Assembly (NCBI RefSeq): GCF_018362975.1
Contig: NZ_CP074371.1
Location: forward strand, 1-64,000
DNA from: Nocardia tengchongensis
GTDB lineage: Bacteria; Actinomycetota; Actinomycetes; Mycobacteriales; Mycobacteriaceae
Direction: 5' to 3'
Length of the DNA: 64,000 bases
Positions within the stretch are counted from its first letter, which is position 1; the number at the start of each line of letters is the position of its first letter. Below the pieces are notes generated by a model. It saw only the letters and a list, made by a program, of their open reading frames with translations, had not been told where the DNA came from and searched no databases. Of the stretch, positions 52,350 through 60,000 are shown in pieces. The position numbers and the translations under genes were made by a program.

Positions 52350-53426
52350 ATGGAGCTTGCGGGCATGACAGTGGTCGACGCGCACATTCACCAGTGCGAT
52401 CCGATGACCACGCCACGCGAGTTCAGCGGGCTGGCGAAGCTGTTCCGGTATGTGCCGGTGCCGATCGACCTGGCCAAGCGGCTCGCGCCGAAGCGGGATC
52501 GCGAATTCGCCGGGGACCCCACGCCAGTCATGCACCCGTACCTGCCGCGCGACTACCGCTCCGACGCCGGGGACCTGCCGGTCGAGGCGATCGTGCACAT
52601 CGAGGTGGAGTGGGTCGGCAAGGGGCCGCTCGCGCCCGCCGACGAGACCCGCTGGGTGGCCAGTCTGCCGTTCGGCGTCGACACCCCCGCGCTGGGCGCG
52701 ATCATGGGCGCGGCCGATCCCACCGCACCGGAATTCGCGGAGCTGCTCGACGCGCATCAGGCCGCGTCGCCTCGGTTCCGGGGCATTCGCTCTCGCGTCG
52801 AATACCACCCGGACCCCGATGTGCGGAAGACCTGTAAGACGCCGGGCAAGCTCACCTCCCCGGCCTTCCTGAACGGCTTCGGCGCACTGGCCGACCGCGG
52901 GCTCGCCTTCGAGGCATGGGTGTATTCGGGTCAGCTGCCCGAGGTGGCGGCGCTCGCGGAGCGGTATCCGGACACCACCATCGTGCTCAACCATCTCGCC
53001 ACGCCCGCAGGCATTTTCGGGCCGGTCGGGCGAGACACCGGCCGGAATCCGGGCCAGCGGCGGGAACTGTTCGTGCGCTGGCGCGACGATCTCGCCGCGG
53101 TGGCCGCGCACCCGAATGTGGTGTCGAAGGTGAGCGGGCTGATGATGCCGATCCTCGGGCACCCCGTGCCCAAGCGCGGCGAGCCGACACCGGTTCCGGT
53201 ACTGCTGGAACGGATTTCGCCGATGCTCGAGCACGCGCTGGACGTTTTCGGCGCGGACCGGCTGATCTGGGGCTCGAATTTCCCGGTGGACAAGCCGATT
53301 ACGAGTATTCCCAATGCCGCCGAGGCGGTGGCCACCGCGCTGGCCGGGCACGGGGCCGATGACAAGGCCATCGAGCAGGTGTTCCGCCGCAACGCCGAAC
53401 GGGTCTACGGCATCGACGTGCTCTGA
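52350..53426 (+). CDS. Amidohydrolase-family metal-dependent hydrolase
   Basis: A 358-residue TIM-barrel hydrolase of the amidohydrolase-2 group (predicted metal-dependent hydrolases and ACMSD-like decarboxylases). The N-terminal metal motif is VVDAHIHQCDP; later ligands are likely His in TIVLNHLATP and Asp/Asn near LIWGSNFPVDK. ATG 52350 has GGAAGG upstream. The reaction (C-C, C-N or lactone hydrolysis) cannot be told from sequence. It precedes a methyltransferase gene by 86 nt. Confidence 0.87.
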   Translation: MELAGMTVVDAHIHQCDPMTTPREFSGLAKLFRYVPVPIDLAKRLAPKRDREFAGDPTPVMHPYLPRDYRSDAGDLPVEAIVHIEVEWVGKGPLAPADETRWVASLPFGVDTPALGAIMGAADPTAPEFAELLDAHQAASPRFRGIRSRVEYHPDPDVRKTCKTPGKLTSPAFLNGFGALADRGLAFEAWVYSGQLPEVAALAERYPDTTIVLNHLATPAGIFGPVGRDTGRNPGQRRELFVRWRDDLAAVAAHPNVVSKVSGLMMPILGHPVPKRGEPTPVPVLLERISPMLEHALDVFGADRLIWGSNFPVDKPITSIPNAAEAVATALAGHGADDKAIEQVFRRNAERVYGIDVL

Positions 53427-53512
53427 CCATCCGCGCACGTCGCCCCCGGGCGTGCTCCGAATTTGCCGGGTCCGGCCGTGCCGGAGCGCCGTGCTGGCTA
53501 TCGTGAGTCGCC

Positions 53513-54499
53513 ATGGAGCGGATCCTGCGGATCGGAATGGGTTTCTGGGAGTCCCGGACCCTGCTCAGTGCCGTCGAACTCGGGGTGTTCACGGTGCTCG
53601 GGCATCGTCAGCTGACCGCCGAGCAGCTCCAGCGCGAACTGGGCCTGCACCCGCGGTCCGCCCGCGACTTCCTCGACGCCCTCGTCGCCATGGAGATGCT
53701 GCGGCGCACCGACGATCGGTACGCCAACACCGCCGACACCGCAACCTATCTGGACAGCACCGGCAGTGAGTACATCGGCGGCTTCCTGGAGATGGCGGCC
53801 GCCCGGCTCTATCCCTTCTGGACCCACCTCACCGACGGCCTGCGCACCGGGCAGCCGCAGAACGAGACCCGCGACGGCGGCGACCTCTTCACCACCCTGT
53901 ACCGGGATCCGCAGCGGCTGCACGACTTCCAGCGCGCCATGACCGGGCTGTCGCTACCCACCGCGCACGTCATCGCCGAGGTCTTCCCGTGGCAGCGCTG
54001 GAAGACGGTCGCCGACATCGGGACCGCGCAGGGCGCCCTGCTGCGCACGGTTCTGGAGACCAATCCGCACCTGCACGGCATCGGCTACGACCTGGCAGCG
54101 GCCGAACCCGGTTTCACCGAATACATTGGCCCCGTGGCGGATCGAAGCGTCTTCGAGGCGGGCGACTTCTTCGACGGCGAGCTGCCCGAGGCCGACGTCC
54201 TGGTCTTCGGCCACGTCCTGCACGACTGGGACCTCCCCACCAAGCGCATGCTGCTCGAGAAGGCCTACCGCGCCCTGCCCGAGGGCGGCGCGATCCTGGT
54301 CTACGAATCCCTCATCGACGACGACCGCCGCACCAATCTGCCCGGTCTGCTGATGAGTCTCAACATGCTCATCGAAACCCCCGGCGGCTTCGACTACACC
54401 GCCGCCGACCTGCACGGCTGGCTCACCGACGCCGGATTCCAGTACCCCCAGACCGAGCACCTGGCCGGTCCGGAATCGATGGTGTGGGCCGTCAAATAG
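53513..54499 (+). CDS. SAM-dependent O-methyltransferase-like protein
   Basis: A 328-residue class I methyltransferase of the plant/hydroxyneurosporene O-methyltransferase type. The N-terminal winged-helix dimerisation domain (ESRTLLSAVELGVFTVL, LHPRSARDFLDALVAMEML) is followed by the SAM domain (VADIGTAQGALLRTVLE, then FGHVLHDWD). Substrates in this family are usually small aromatic or polyketide hydroxyls; nothing nearby identifies one. It converges with the TetR gene, their stops only three bases apart. Confidence 0.88.
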   Translation: MERILRIGMGFWESRTLLSAVELGVFTVLGHRQLTAEQLQRELGLHPRSARDFLDALVAMEMLRRTDDRYANTADTATYLDSTGSEYIGGFLEMAAARLYPFWTHLTDGLRTGQPQNETRDGGDLFTTLYRDPQRLHDFQRAMTGLSLPTAHVIAEVFPWQRWKTVADIGTAQGALLRTVLETNPHLHGIGYDLAAAEPGFTEYIGPVADRSVFEAGDFFDGELPEADVLVFGHVLHDWDLPTKRMLLEKAYRALPEGGAILVYESLIDDDRRTNLPGLLMSLNMLIETPGGFDYTAADLHGWLTDAGFQYPQTEHLAGPESMVWAVK

Positions 54500-54502
54500 C
54501 GG

Positions 54503-55180
54503 TCAGCCCGGCAGTGCCAGGTATTCGGCGCCGAGCAGATCGGCCGCATGGCTGACGTGGTCGACGATGCGGGCGGCGTCGGCGGCGATGATGCCGGCCC
54601 GCCAGGCGGTCAGCAGTTCGATGAAGCCGCCGATGCTCATCAGCACCCCCATCCGCAGATCGGATTCGTCGACGCCCGGGCGCAGGTAGGGGCGGGCGGT
54701 GGCGATCAGCAGGTCGGTGGCCTCGGTGAGCAGGGCGGTGCGGCGCTGCTCCAGGATCCGGCTGCCCGCGTGATCGCCGAACAGGATGCGGGCCGGGCCG
54801 TCCGATTGCAGTTCGACCGCGCGGGCGATGGCCAGGTGCAGGATGCCCAGCGCCGGGTGGGCGAGATTCTCGGCGACCACGGCCGAGAGTTCGCTCAGCA
54901 CTTGGAAACCGACCTCGTCCCACACCCCGCCGAGCAGGTCGTCGCGATCGGCGAAATGCTCGTAGAAGTAGCGGTCGTTCAGGCCGGCGCGGGTGCACAC
55001 GCCGCGCATGGTCACCGCGGCCCAGCCGTGCTCGAGCCAGATATCAAGGGCGGCCGCGATCAGCCGCTCCCGGCGTTCGGCGCGGCGCTGCTCCTGGGTG
55101 CGGCCACCCCAGGTGCCGCCGCGCCGGGTCGGCGCGGGTGCTGCGGACAGGTCGGTCGTCGCCGTCGCGGGCACGTCCAT
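54503..55180 (-). CDS. TetR-family transcriptional regulator
   Basis: A 225-residue regulator. The helix-turn-helix is RLIAAALDIWLEHGWAAVTMRGVCTRAGLNDRYFYEHFADRDDLL-like, preceded by a basic, Ala/Thr-rich lead. ATG at 55180 is chosen; the frame is open to 55249 but without a ribosome site. It is divergent from the SDR/di-iron/monooxygenase operon, with a 22-bp inverted repeat between them, and is the likely local regulator. Confidence 0.9.
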   Translation of the reverse strand: MDVPATATTDLSAAPAPTRRGGTWGGRTQEQRRAERRERLIAAALDIWLEHGWAAVTMRGVCTRAGLNDRYFYEHFADRDDLLGGVWDEVGFQVLSELSAVVAENLAHPALGILHLAIARAVELQSDGPARILFGDHAGSRILEQRRTALLTEATDLLIATARPYLRPGVDESDLRMGVLMSIGGFIELLTAWRAGIIAADAARIVDHVSHAADLLGAEYLALPG

Positions 55181-55182
55181 AG

Positions 55183-55250
55183 TTGACAAAATAGCGCATC
55201 CGGAGCCTAATTGGTGGCAGGTGCGGCCAGTGGTGGCACACGCCACCACT
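55183..55250 (+). promoter_or_regulatory. Promoter and TetR operator for the SDR-monooxygenase operon
   Basis: A perfect -35 TTGACA (55183-55188) is followed by TAATTG or CTAATT (55207-55213) at an 18-19 base spacing, a fair promoter towards the SDR gene. Downstream lies a perfect inverted repeat, AGTGGTGGC (55229-55237) and GCCACCACT (55242-55250), with a four-base spacer. A further TGGTGGC at 55212 could be an extra half-site. A repressor bound here would block the operon. Confidence 0.65.
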
Positions 55251-55284
55251 TGACTGCCCGGATGGCACGCTCCCGGGAGTTCCC

Positions 55285-56121
55285 ATGCGAATCAATCCCT
55301 TCGGTGGATCCCGCCGCACCCAGCAGGCGGACGCGGTGGTGACCGGCGCGGGCAGCGGCATCGGCCGCGCCTTCGCGGTCGAGCTCGGCAAACGGGGCGG
55401 CCGCATCGTCTGCTCCGACATCGATCCCGAACGGGCCCGCCATACCGCCGAACTGATCGGCGACACCGGCGGCAAGGCCTTCGACACCGGCTGCGACGTG
55501 CGCAGCCTCGACCAGGTCACCGCGCTCGCGAACACCGCGGAGGAATGGTTCGGCAAGAGCCCCGACCTGGTCGTCAACAACGCCGGCATCGGCCGGGGCG
55601 GCACCGTGATCGGCGAGACCCCGCCCGCGGAATGGCATCAGGTGCTCGACGTGAACCTGTGGGGCGTCATCCACGGCTGCCACGTCTTCACACCGCGGCT
55701 GCGCGAGGCCGGGCACGGCGCGATCGTGAACGTCGCCTCCGCGGCCGCATTCGGCAGCGCGCCGCGCATGGCCGCATACAACGTGAGCAAGGCCGGGGTG
55801 CTGGCGCTCTCGGAGACGCTGGCCGCGGAGCTGTCCGGCACCGGCGTCACCGTCACCGTGCTGTGCCCCACCGGGGTGAGAACCAATATCCTGGAAGGCG
55901 TTTCGATCGGCGACGAGACCGTGCGGCTGTGGGGCGCCCGCCTGCTGCGCTGGACCGGACGCTCGCCCGCGGCCATCGCCCGCGGCACCCTCGACGCCGT
56001 CGACCAGGGCCGGCTCTATGTGGTCCCGCAAATCGAGGCCAAGGCGATCTGGCAGTCCAAGCGGCTGCTGCCCGAAACCTACACCCGCGCAGCCGGATTA
56101 GTGGAGCGGCTGGTGCGATAG
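55285..56121 (+). CDS. Short-chain dehydrogenase/reductase
   Basis: A 278-residue SDR. Cofactor motif VVTGAGSGIGRAFA with Asp in CSDIDPERAR favouring NAD(H), NNAGIG, catalytic Ser in VNVASAAAFG and YNVSK (Tyr-x-x-x-Lys). The C-terminal part is longer than minimal SDRs, as in mycobacterial proteins next to BVMOs. First gene of the operon; probably interconverts an alcohol and the ketone acted on by the monooxygenase. Confidence 0.9.
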   Translation: MRINPFGGSRRTQQADAVVTGAGSGIGRAFAVELGKRGGRIVCSDIDPERARHTAELIGDTGGKAFDTGCDVRSLDQVTALANTAEEWFGKSPDLVVNNAGIGRGGTVIGETPPAEWHQVLDVNLWGVIHGCHVFTPRLREAGHGAIVNVASAAAFGSAPRMAAYNVSKAGVLALSETLAAELSGTGVTVTVLCPTGVRTNILEGVSIGDETVRLWGARLLRWTGRSPAAIARGTLDAVDQGRLYVVPQIEAKAIWQSKRLLPETYTRAAGLVERLVR

Positions 56122-56146
56122 CCCCCATTCAGCGAGGAGCAGAACA

Positions 56147-57073
56147 ATGGCGTTCGCGTATTCCGACATGCTCGGCGTGGTCCGGGACCGGCAGTGGGCC
56201 CTGGCCGACATCGACTGGGACGCACCGGGAGCCGAGCTCATCACCGACGAGCAACGCCCGGCGCTGGCCACCTTCATGGCCGACCTGGTGTGGATCGAAC
56301 ACGTCGGCGCGCGCGGCTTCGCCGCCCTCACCCTGCACGCCCCCGACGGGCCGCTCAAGGAGATCTACCGGCACTTCCACGCCGAGGAACAGAAGCACGC
56401 CAATGCCGAACTGGCCCTGATGCGCCGCTGGGGCATGCTCGACGGCGACTCGATGCCGGTACCCAACAAGAACATTCAGCTCGTCATCGAATGGCTGGAC
56501 CGCTATGGGGACGGCCTGTCGCTGCCGGTGCTGGGCACGGTGATCCCCTCGCTCGAATGCGCGCTCGACGGCGCCCTGGTGAAATTCCTGCTCGACGAGG
56601 TGCGAGACCCCCTGTGCCAGGAGGTGTTCCGGCACATCAACAGTGACGAGTCCCGGCACCTGGCGGTCGGCTTCCAGGTGCTCGAGCAGCTCGGCGCGGG
56701 CCCCCTGCGGCGCATCGCCATCGAGACGGCGGGGTTCGCGCTACGGCCGACCCTGCTGATGGGGGCGCTGCTGTACACGCCGCTGCTGTCGCGCATGTCC
56801 ACCAACATCATGGCGATGGGGCTGGACGAGGAGAAGCTGTGGAACGCCGTGCGGCGCTACGAGAAAGCCGGTGAACGCGGCCCCGACATCAAACGCCTGC
56901 CGCTGTACCACGTGGTCCGGCTGCACGGGATGGCCACCATCAACCGGCTGCAGCCGATCCAGGGCATCAACGACGTGTTGAACAAGGCCATCGACTTCGT
57001 CCCCGACCGGCTGCTGCGCCGCCACACCCCGTCCTGGTCCAAGGCGCTGACCTATGAGCCGGTGGCGAAATGA
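56147..57073 (+). CDS. Ferritin-like di-iron protein
   Basis: A 308-residue mostly helical protein. Two copies of a di-iron signature are visible: IEHVG then FHAEEQKH in the first half, SLECALDG then NSDESRH in the second, as in ferritin-like carboxylate di-iron proteins. The rest is amphipathic, with a hydrophobic stretch near residues 200-220 that may touch the membrane. The family is loosely annotated (reductase, metal-dependent hydrolase); oxidation of a lipid-like substrate is inferred from the context only. It lies 25 nt after the SDR gene and overlaps the next gene (ATGA). Confidence 0.8.
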   Translation: MAFAYSDMLGVVRDRQWALADIDWDAPGAELITDEQRPALATFMADLVWIEHVGARGFAALTLHAPDGPLKEIYRHFHAEEQKHANAELALMRRWGMLDGDSMPVPNKNIQLVIEWLDRYGDGLSLPVLGTVIPSLECALDGALVKFLLDEVRDPLCQEVFRHINSDESRHLAVGFQVLEQLGAGPLRRIAIETAGFALRPTLLMGALLYTPLLSRMSTNIMAMGLDEEKLWNAVRRYEKAGERGPDIKRLPLYHVVRLHGMATINRLQPIQGINDVLNKAIDFVPDRLLRRHTPSWSKALTYEPVAK

Positions 57074-57723
57074 GCGCGCCGATCCGGGGCGGCCGGGCCC
57101 CTGACGCCTACGAGGGTCCGGTGATCCACTGCACTCACTGGCGCGATCAGTACGAACTGGATCGCCTGCACGTCGCGGTGATCGGCGGCGGGGCGGCACT
57201 GGCCACCGTCGTACCGCCGGTCGCCGCACAGGCGCGCAGAGTGACCGTCTTCCAGCATGATCCGGTGTGGATCCTGCCCACGCCGCCGGTGCCCGGCCTG
57301 CGGCTGGTGCTCGGCCGGATGCCCGCCGACGCACTCGGGACGCTCCCCGCCGGGTCCGCTCCACCGCTCCCCGGCGACCCGTCCGCCCCCACCACCGGCG
57401 CGGCGTCGCGGCCGGCGGCTGGGCCCGGCGCACCGGTGCGGTTCGGGCTCGACGTGCTGCGCTGGTGTGGGCAGCAAACGTTGCGCCGGGTCGCCGCGGC
57501 GAATCTGCGGGCACAGGTCGGGGATTCGTGGGTGCGGCGGCAACTGACGCCGGACCAGCGGGCGGCGGTGCGGGTGCACGGCCGCTACTACCGGGCGCTG
57601 CGGCAGCCCAACTGCCGGTTGATCAGCTGGCCCATCGCCCGGCTCGCGCCGCTCGGGATCCGCACCGTGGACGGTGTCGAGCATCGAGTGGACTGCATCA
57701 TCTACGCGGAGGACGCATCGTGA
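57070..57723 (+). CDS. BVMO-like NADPH-domain fragment, stand-alone
   Basis: A 217-residue protein that resembles only the central part of a Baeyer-Villiger monooxygenase. CTHWRDQYELDRLHVAVIGGGAALA parallels the fingerprint end plus second dinucleotide fold of the full enzyme encoded next (MHTARWDHDIDLRGKRVGIIGTGASA), then VTVFQHDPVWILP parallels VVFQRTPIWCLP. The N-terminal FAD-binding fold and the C-terminal domain are absent, and a Pro/Ala-rich linker (about 90-120) replaces part of the middle. Start and stop overlap both neighbours, so it is translated in the operon. It may be a decayed copy or a partner subunit. Confidence 0.75.
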   Translation: MSAPIRGGRAPDAYEGPVIHCTHWRDQYELDRLHVAVIGGGAALATVVPPVAAQARRVTVFQHDPVWILPTPPVPGLRLVLGRMPADALGTLPAGSAPPLPGDPSAPTTGAASRPAAGPGAPVRFGLDVLRWCGQQTLRRVAAANLRAQVGDSWVRRQLTPDQRAAVRVHGRYYRALRQPNCRLISWPIARLAPLGIRTVDGVEHRVDCIIYAEDAS

Positions 57724-59138
57724 CAAGAACCGTCGTGGACCATCAGATCGTCATCGTGGGGGCCGGATTCTCCGGGATCGGGACCGCGATCGCCCTGCGC
57801 AAGGCCGGATTCGACGACTTCGTCATGATCGACGATGCGGACGGGCCCGGCGGCACCTGGCACTGGAACACCTATCCCGGTATCGCCGTGGACATTCCGT
57901 CGTTCAGCTACCAGTACTCGTTCGAGCAGCAGCGCTCCTGGTCGCGGGTATACGCGCCTGGGCGGGAGCTGAAGGCGTACGCCGAACGCTGCGTGCAGAA
58001 GTACGGGCTACGGCCGCGCATCCGGTTCGGCACCACCATCGAACGCGCCGACTTCGACGACACGCTGCACCTGTGGCGGCTGTCCACCAGCGACGGCGAC
58101 GAACTGACCTGCCGCTTCCTGATCGGCGCGACCGGGGTGCTGACCCGGCCCAAACTGCCCGATATCGCCGGGGCCGAACGGTTCCGGGGCGTCACCATGC
58201 ACACCGCGCGCTGGGACCACGACATCGATCTGCGGGGCAAACGGGTCGGCATCATCGGCACGGGCGCCTCCGCCATCCAGATCATCCCCGAGATCGCGCC
58301 GCAGGTCGCCGAACTCGTCGTCTTCCAGCGCACCCCGATCTGGTGCCTGCCCCGGCCCGACGCCCCCATGCCGCCGGTGGCCCGCGCCCTGATGCGGCTG
58401 CCCGGCGGCCAGTTCCTCACCCGCTGGATCAGTCAGGCGTTCGTGGAACTCACCTTCCCGCTGTCCGCGCACTACTACAAGGTGCTGCCGATCGTGAAGC
58501 TCGGCGAGCGGACCGGGCTGGCGCATCTGCGGGATCAGGTGCGGGACCCGGAGATTCGCGCGAAGCTCACACCCGATTACGCGCTCGGCTGCAAACGGCC
58601 CTCGTTCTCCAACGACTATCTGAAGACCTTCAACCGCGAGAACGTCACCCTCGAAACCGATCCCATCACCGAGATCACCGCCAGCGGCCTGCGCACCACC
58701 GGCCGCCACCACCAGGTCGACGTGCTCATCATGGCCACCGGCTTCAAGGTCATGGAATCAGGCAATATGCCCACCTTCGACCTGCACGGCAGCGGCGGGC
58801 TGCGTCTGGAGGACTGGTGGGACACCCATCGGCTGCAGGCCTACGAAGGGGTCAGCGTGCCCGGGTTCCCGAACTTCTTCACCATCATCGGACCCTACGG
58901 CTACAACGGCGCTTCCTATTTCACGCTCATCGAGATGCAGACCACCCACATCCTGCGGCTGCTGCGGCAGGCCCGCCACCGCGGCGCCACCCGGGTGGAG
59001 GTCACCGCCGCCGCCAACGAGCGGTACTTCCAGGAGATGCTGTCGCGCCGTGGCACCCAGGTCTTCTGGCAGGAGAGCTGCACGCTGGCCAACTCCTATT
59101 ACTTCGACAAGAACGGCGACGTCCGCTGCGCGCCATGA
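57720..59138 (+). CDS. Baeyer-Villiger-type flavin monooxygenase
   Basis: A 472-residue class B flavoprotein. FAD motif IVGAGFSGIGTAIAL, the GTWHWNTYPGIAVDIPSFSYQYS segment, BVMO fingerprint FRGVTMHTARWD (F-x-G-x-x-x-H-x-x-x-W-D), NADPH motif GIIGTGASAIQ and the ATGF end motif are all present. It should insert oxygen next to a ketone or oxidise a heteroatom. GTG at 57720 overlaps the previous stop. Last gene of the four-gene operon; closest in layout to mycobacterial mymA-type clusters. Confidence 0.92.
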   Translation: MTRTVVDHQIVIVGAGFSGIGTAIALRKAGFDDFVMIDDADGPGGTWHWNTYPGIAVDIPSFSYQYSFEQQRSWSRVYAPGRELKAYAERCVQKYGLRPRIRFGTTIERADFDDTLHLWRLSTSDGDELTCRFLIGATGVLTRPKLPDIAGAERFRGVTMHTARWDHDIDLRGKRVGIIGTGASAIQIIPEIAPQVAELVVFQRTPIWCLPRPDAPMPPVARALMRLPGGQFLTRWISQAFVELTFPLSAHYYKVLPIVKLGERTGLAHLRDQVRDPEIRAKLTPDYALGCKRPSFSNDYLKTFNRENVTLETDPITEITASGLRTTGRHHQVDVLIMATGFKVMESGNMPTFDLHGSGGLRLEDWWDTHRLQAYEGVSVPGFPNFFTIIGPYGYNGASYFTLIEMQTTHILRLLRQARHRGATRVEVTAAANERYFQEMLSRRGTQVFWQESCTLANSYYFDKNGDVRCAP

Positions 59139-59253
59139 GCACACCCGAAGCGCTGGCGCGCAGCCCATTTCGACCTCGACGACTACACCTTCGAAGCGCC
59201 GGGAAACCGCGCACGAGCGATCGGCCCGCCACCCGGACGCGACCGCGTAACCC

Positions 59254-60000
59254 TCAGCGGTCGAGGGAGCGTAAGGGCCCGAGGTCGCGCAGCCCCGCGG
59301 CGACCGACCTGCTCGTCCCGGCGGTCATGCGCAAAGCCTGCGAGCAGACGGTCGAGATCGTCTGGGGCCGGATGAATCGGGCCGGCAGTTGGGCAGCTCG
59401 TATGCTCGCCGTACAGTCCCCGCACGTCGAGGGTCTCGCTCTGCCAACAGGCCGCCGATGAGGTCGTCCAGCAGTCCGCGCAGGGTGAGCAGGCGTCGGA
59501 TGTTCGTCGGCGCTCGGCCACCCGTAGCAGATGGCGGCCGCATGCTTGCAGGGCCAGCTGTGATCCGGGCAGCTGCAGGAGAAGTCGAGCTCGGACGCCG
59601 TCGTGGGCAACAGCATCGGACCCAGTGATTGCGGCAGCGTGCCCGCCGCGATCTCGGCCAGCATCCCCGGTGACTCACGCACGGCGTCCGCCAGCTCTTC
59701 AAGGTCGACCGGGCCGAAGGTCCGCATGGTCAGCACCGCGACGAACGGGCGCGGCTGGCTGCCCTGCACCTCCGCGCTCACCCCGCCCTCCTCCAGGCGG
59801 TAGTTGATCACCTGGCCGGTGCGGGCGTAGGAACGGCCGCGGGCGAGCCGGCCGGCATCGGCGACCCCCTCGACGGCTTCCAGAAACGAACGGCCCCAAC
59901 AGGTCCGGGCGAACGCGGCGCCGCGGCGGCTGCGCGCCGGCACCCCGCCGCGCACCGGGCGGCGCTTGCCGTACTCGCCGAAATCGATCACATTACTCAT
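59254..60000 (-). CDS. SWIM zinc-finger protein, 3' half probably frameshifted
   Basis: Partner of the SNF2 helicase. The first 165 residues are convincing: start SNVIDFGEYGKRRPV, core GRSYARTGQVINYRL, and the SWIM motif CSCPDHSWPCKHAAA that binds zinc. After AAICYG the frame becomes Arg/Pro/Thr-rich and family-like segments appear in other frames: AERRR and APDDLDRLLAGFAHD in one, RRLLTLRGLLDDLIGGLLAERD in another, while the last residues AGLRDLGPLRSLDR return to this frame. One missing G at TACGGGTGG (about 59526-59531) would give the usual YGVAER. Several small indels are suspected. The stop overlaps nothing; the start region overlaps the helicase stop by four bases. Confidence 0.7.
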   Translation of the reverse strand: MSNVIDFGEYGKRRPVRGGVPARSRRGAAFARTCWGRSFLEAVEGVADAGRLARGRSYARTGQVINYRLEEGGVSAEVQGSQPRPFVAVLTMRTFGPVDLEELADAVRESPGMLAEIAAGTLPQSLGPMLLPTTASELDFSCSCPDHSWPCKHAAAICYGWPSADEHPTPAHPARTAGRPHRRPVGRARPSTCGDCTASIRAAQLPARFIRPQTISTVCSQALRMTAGTSRSVAAGLRDLGPLRSLDR

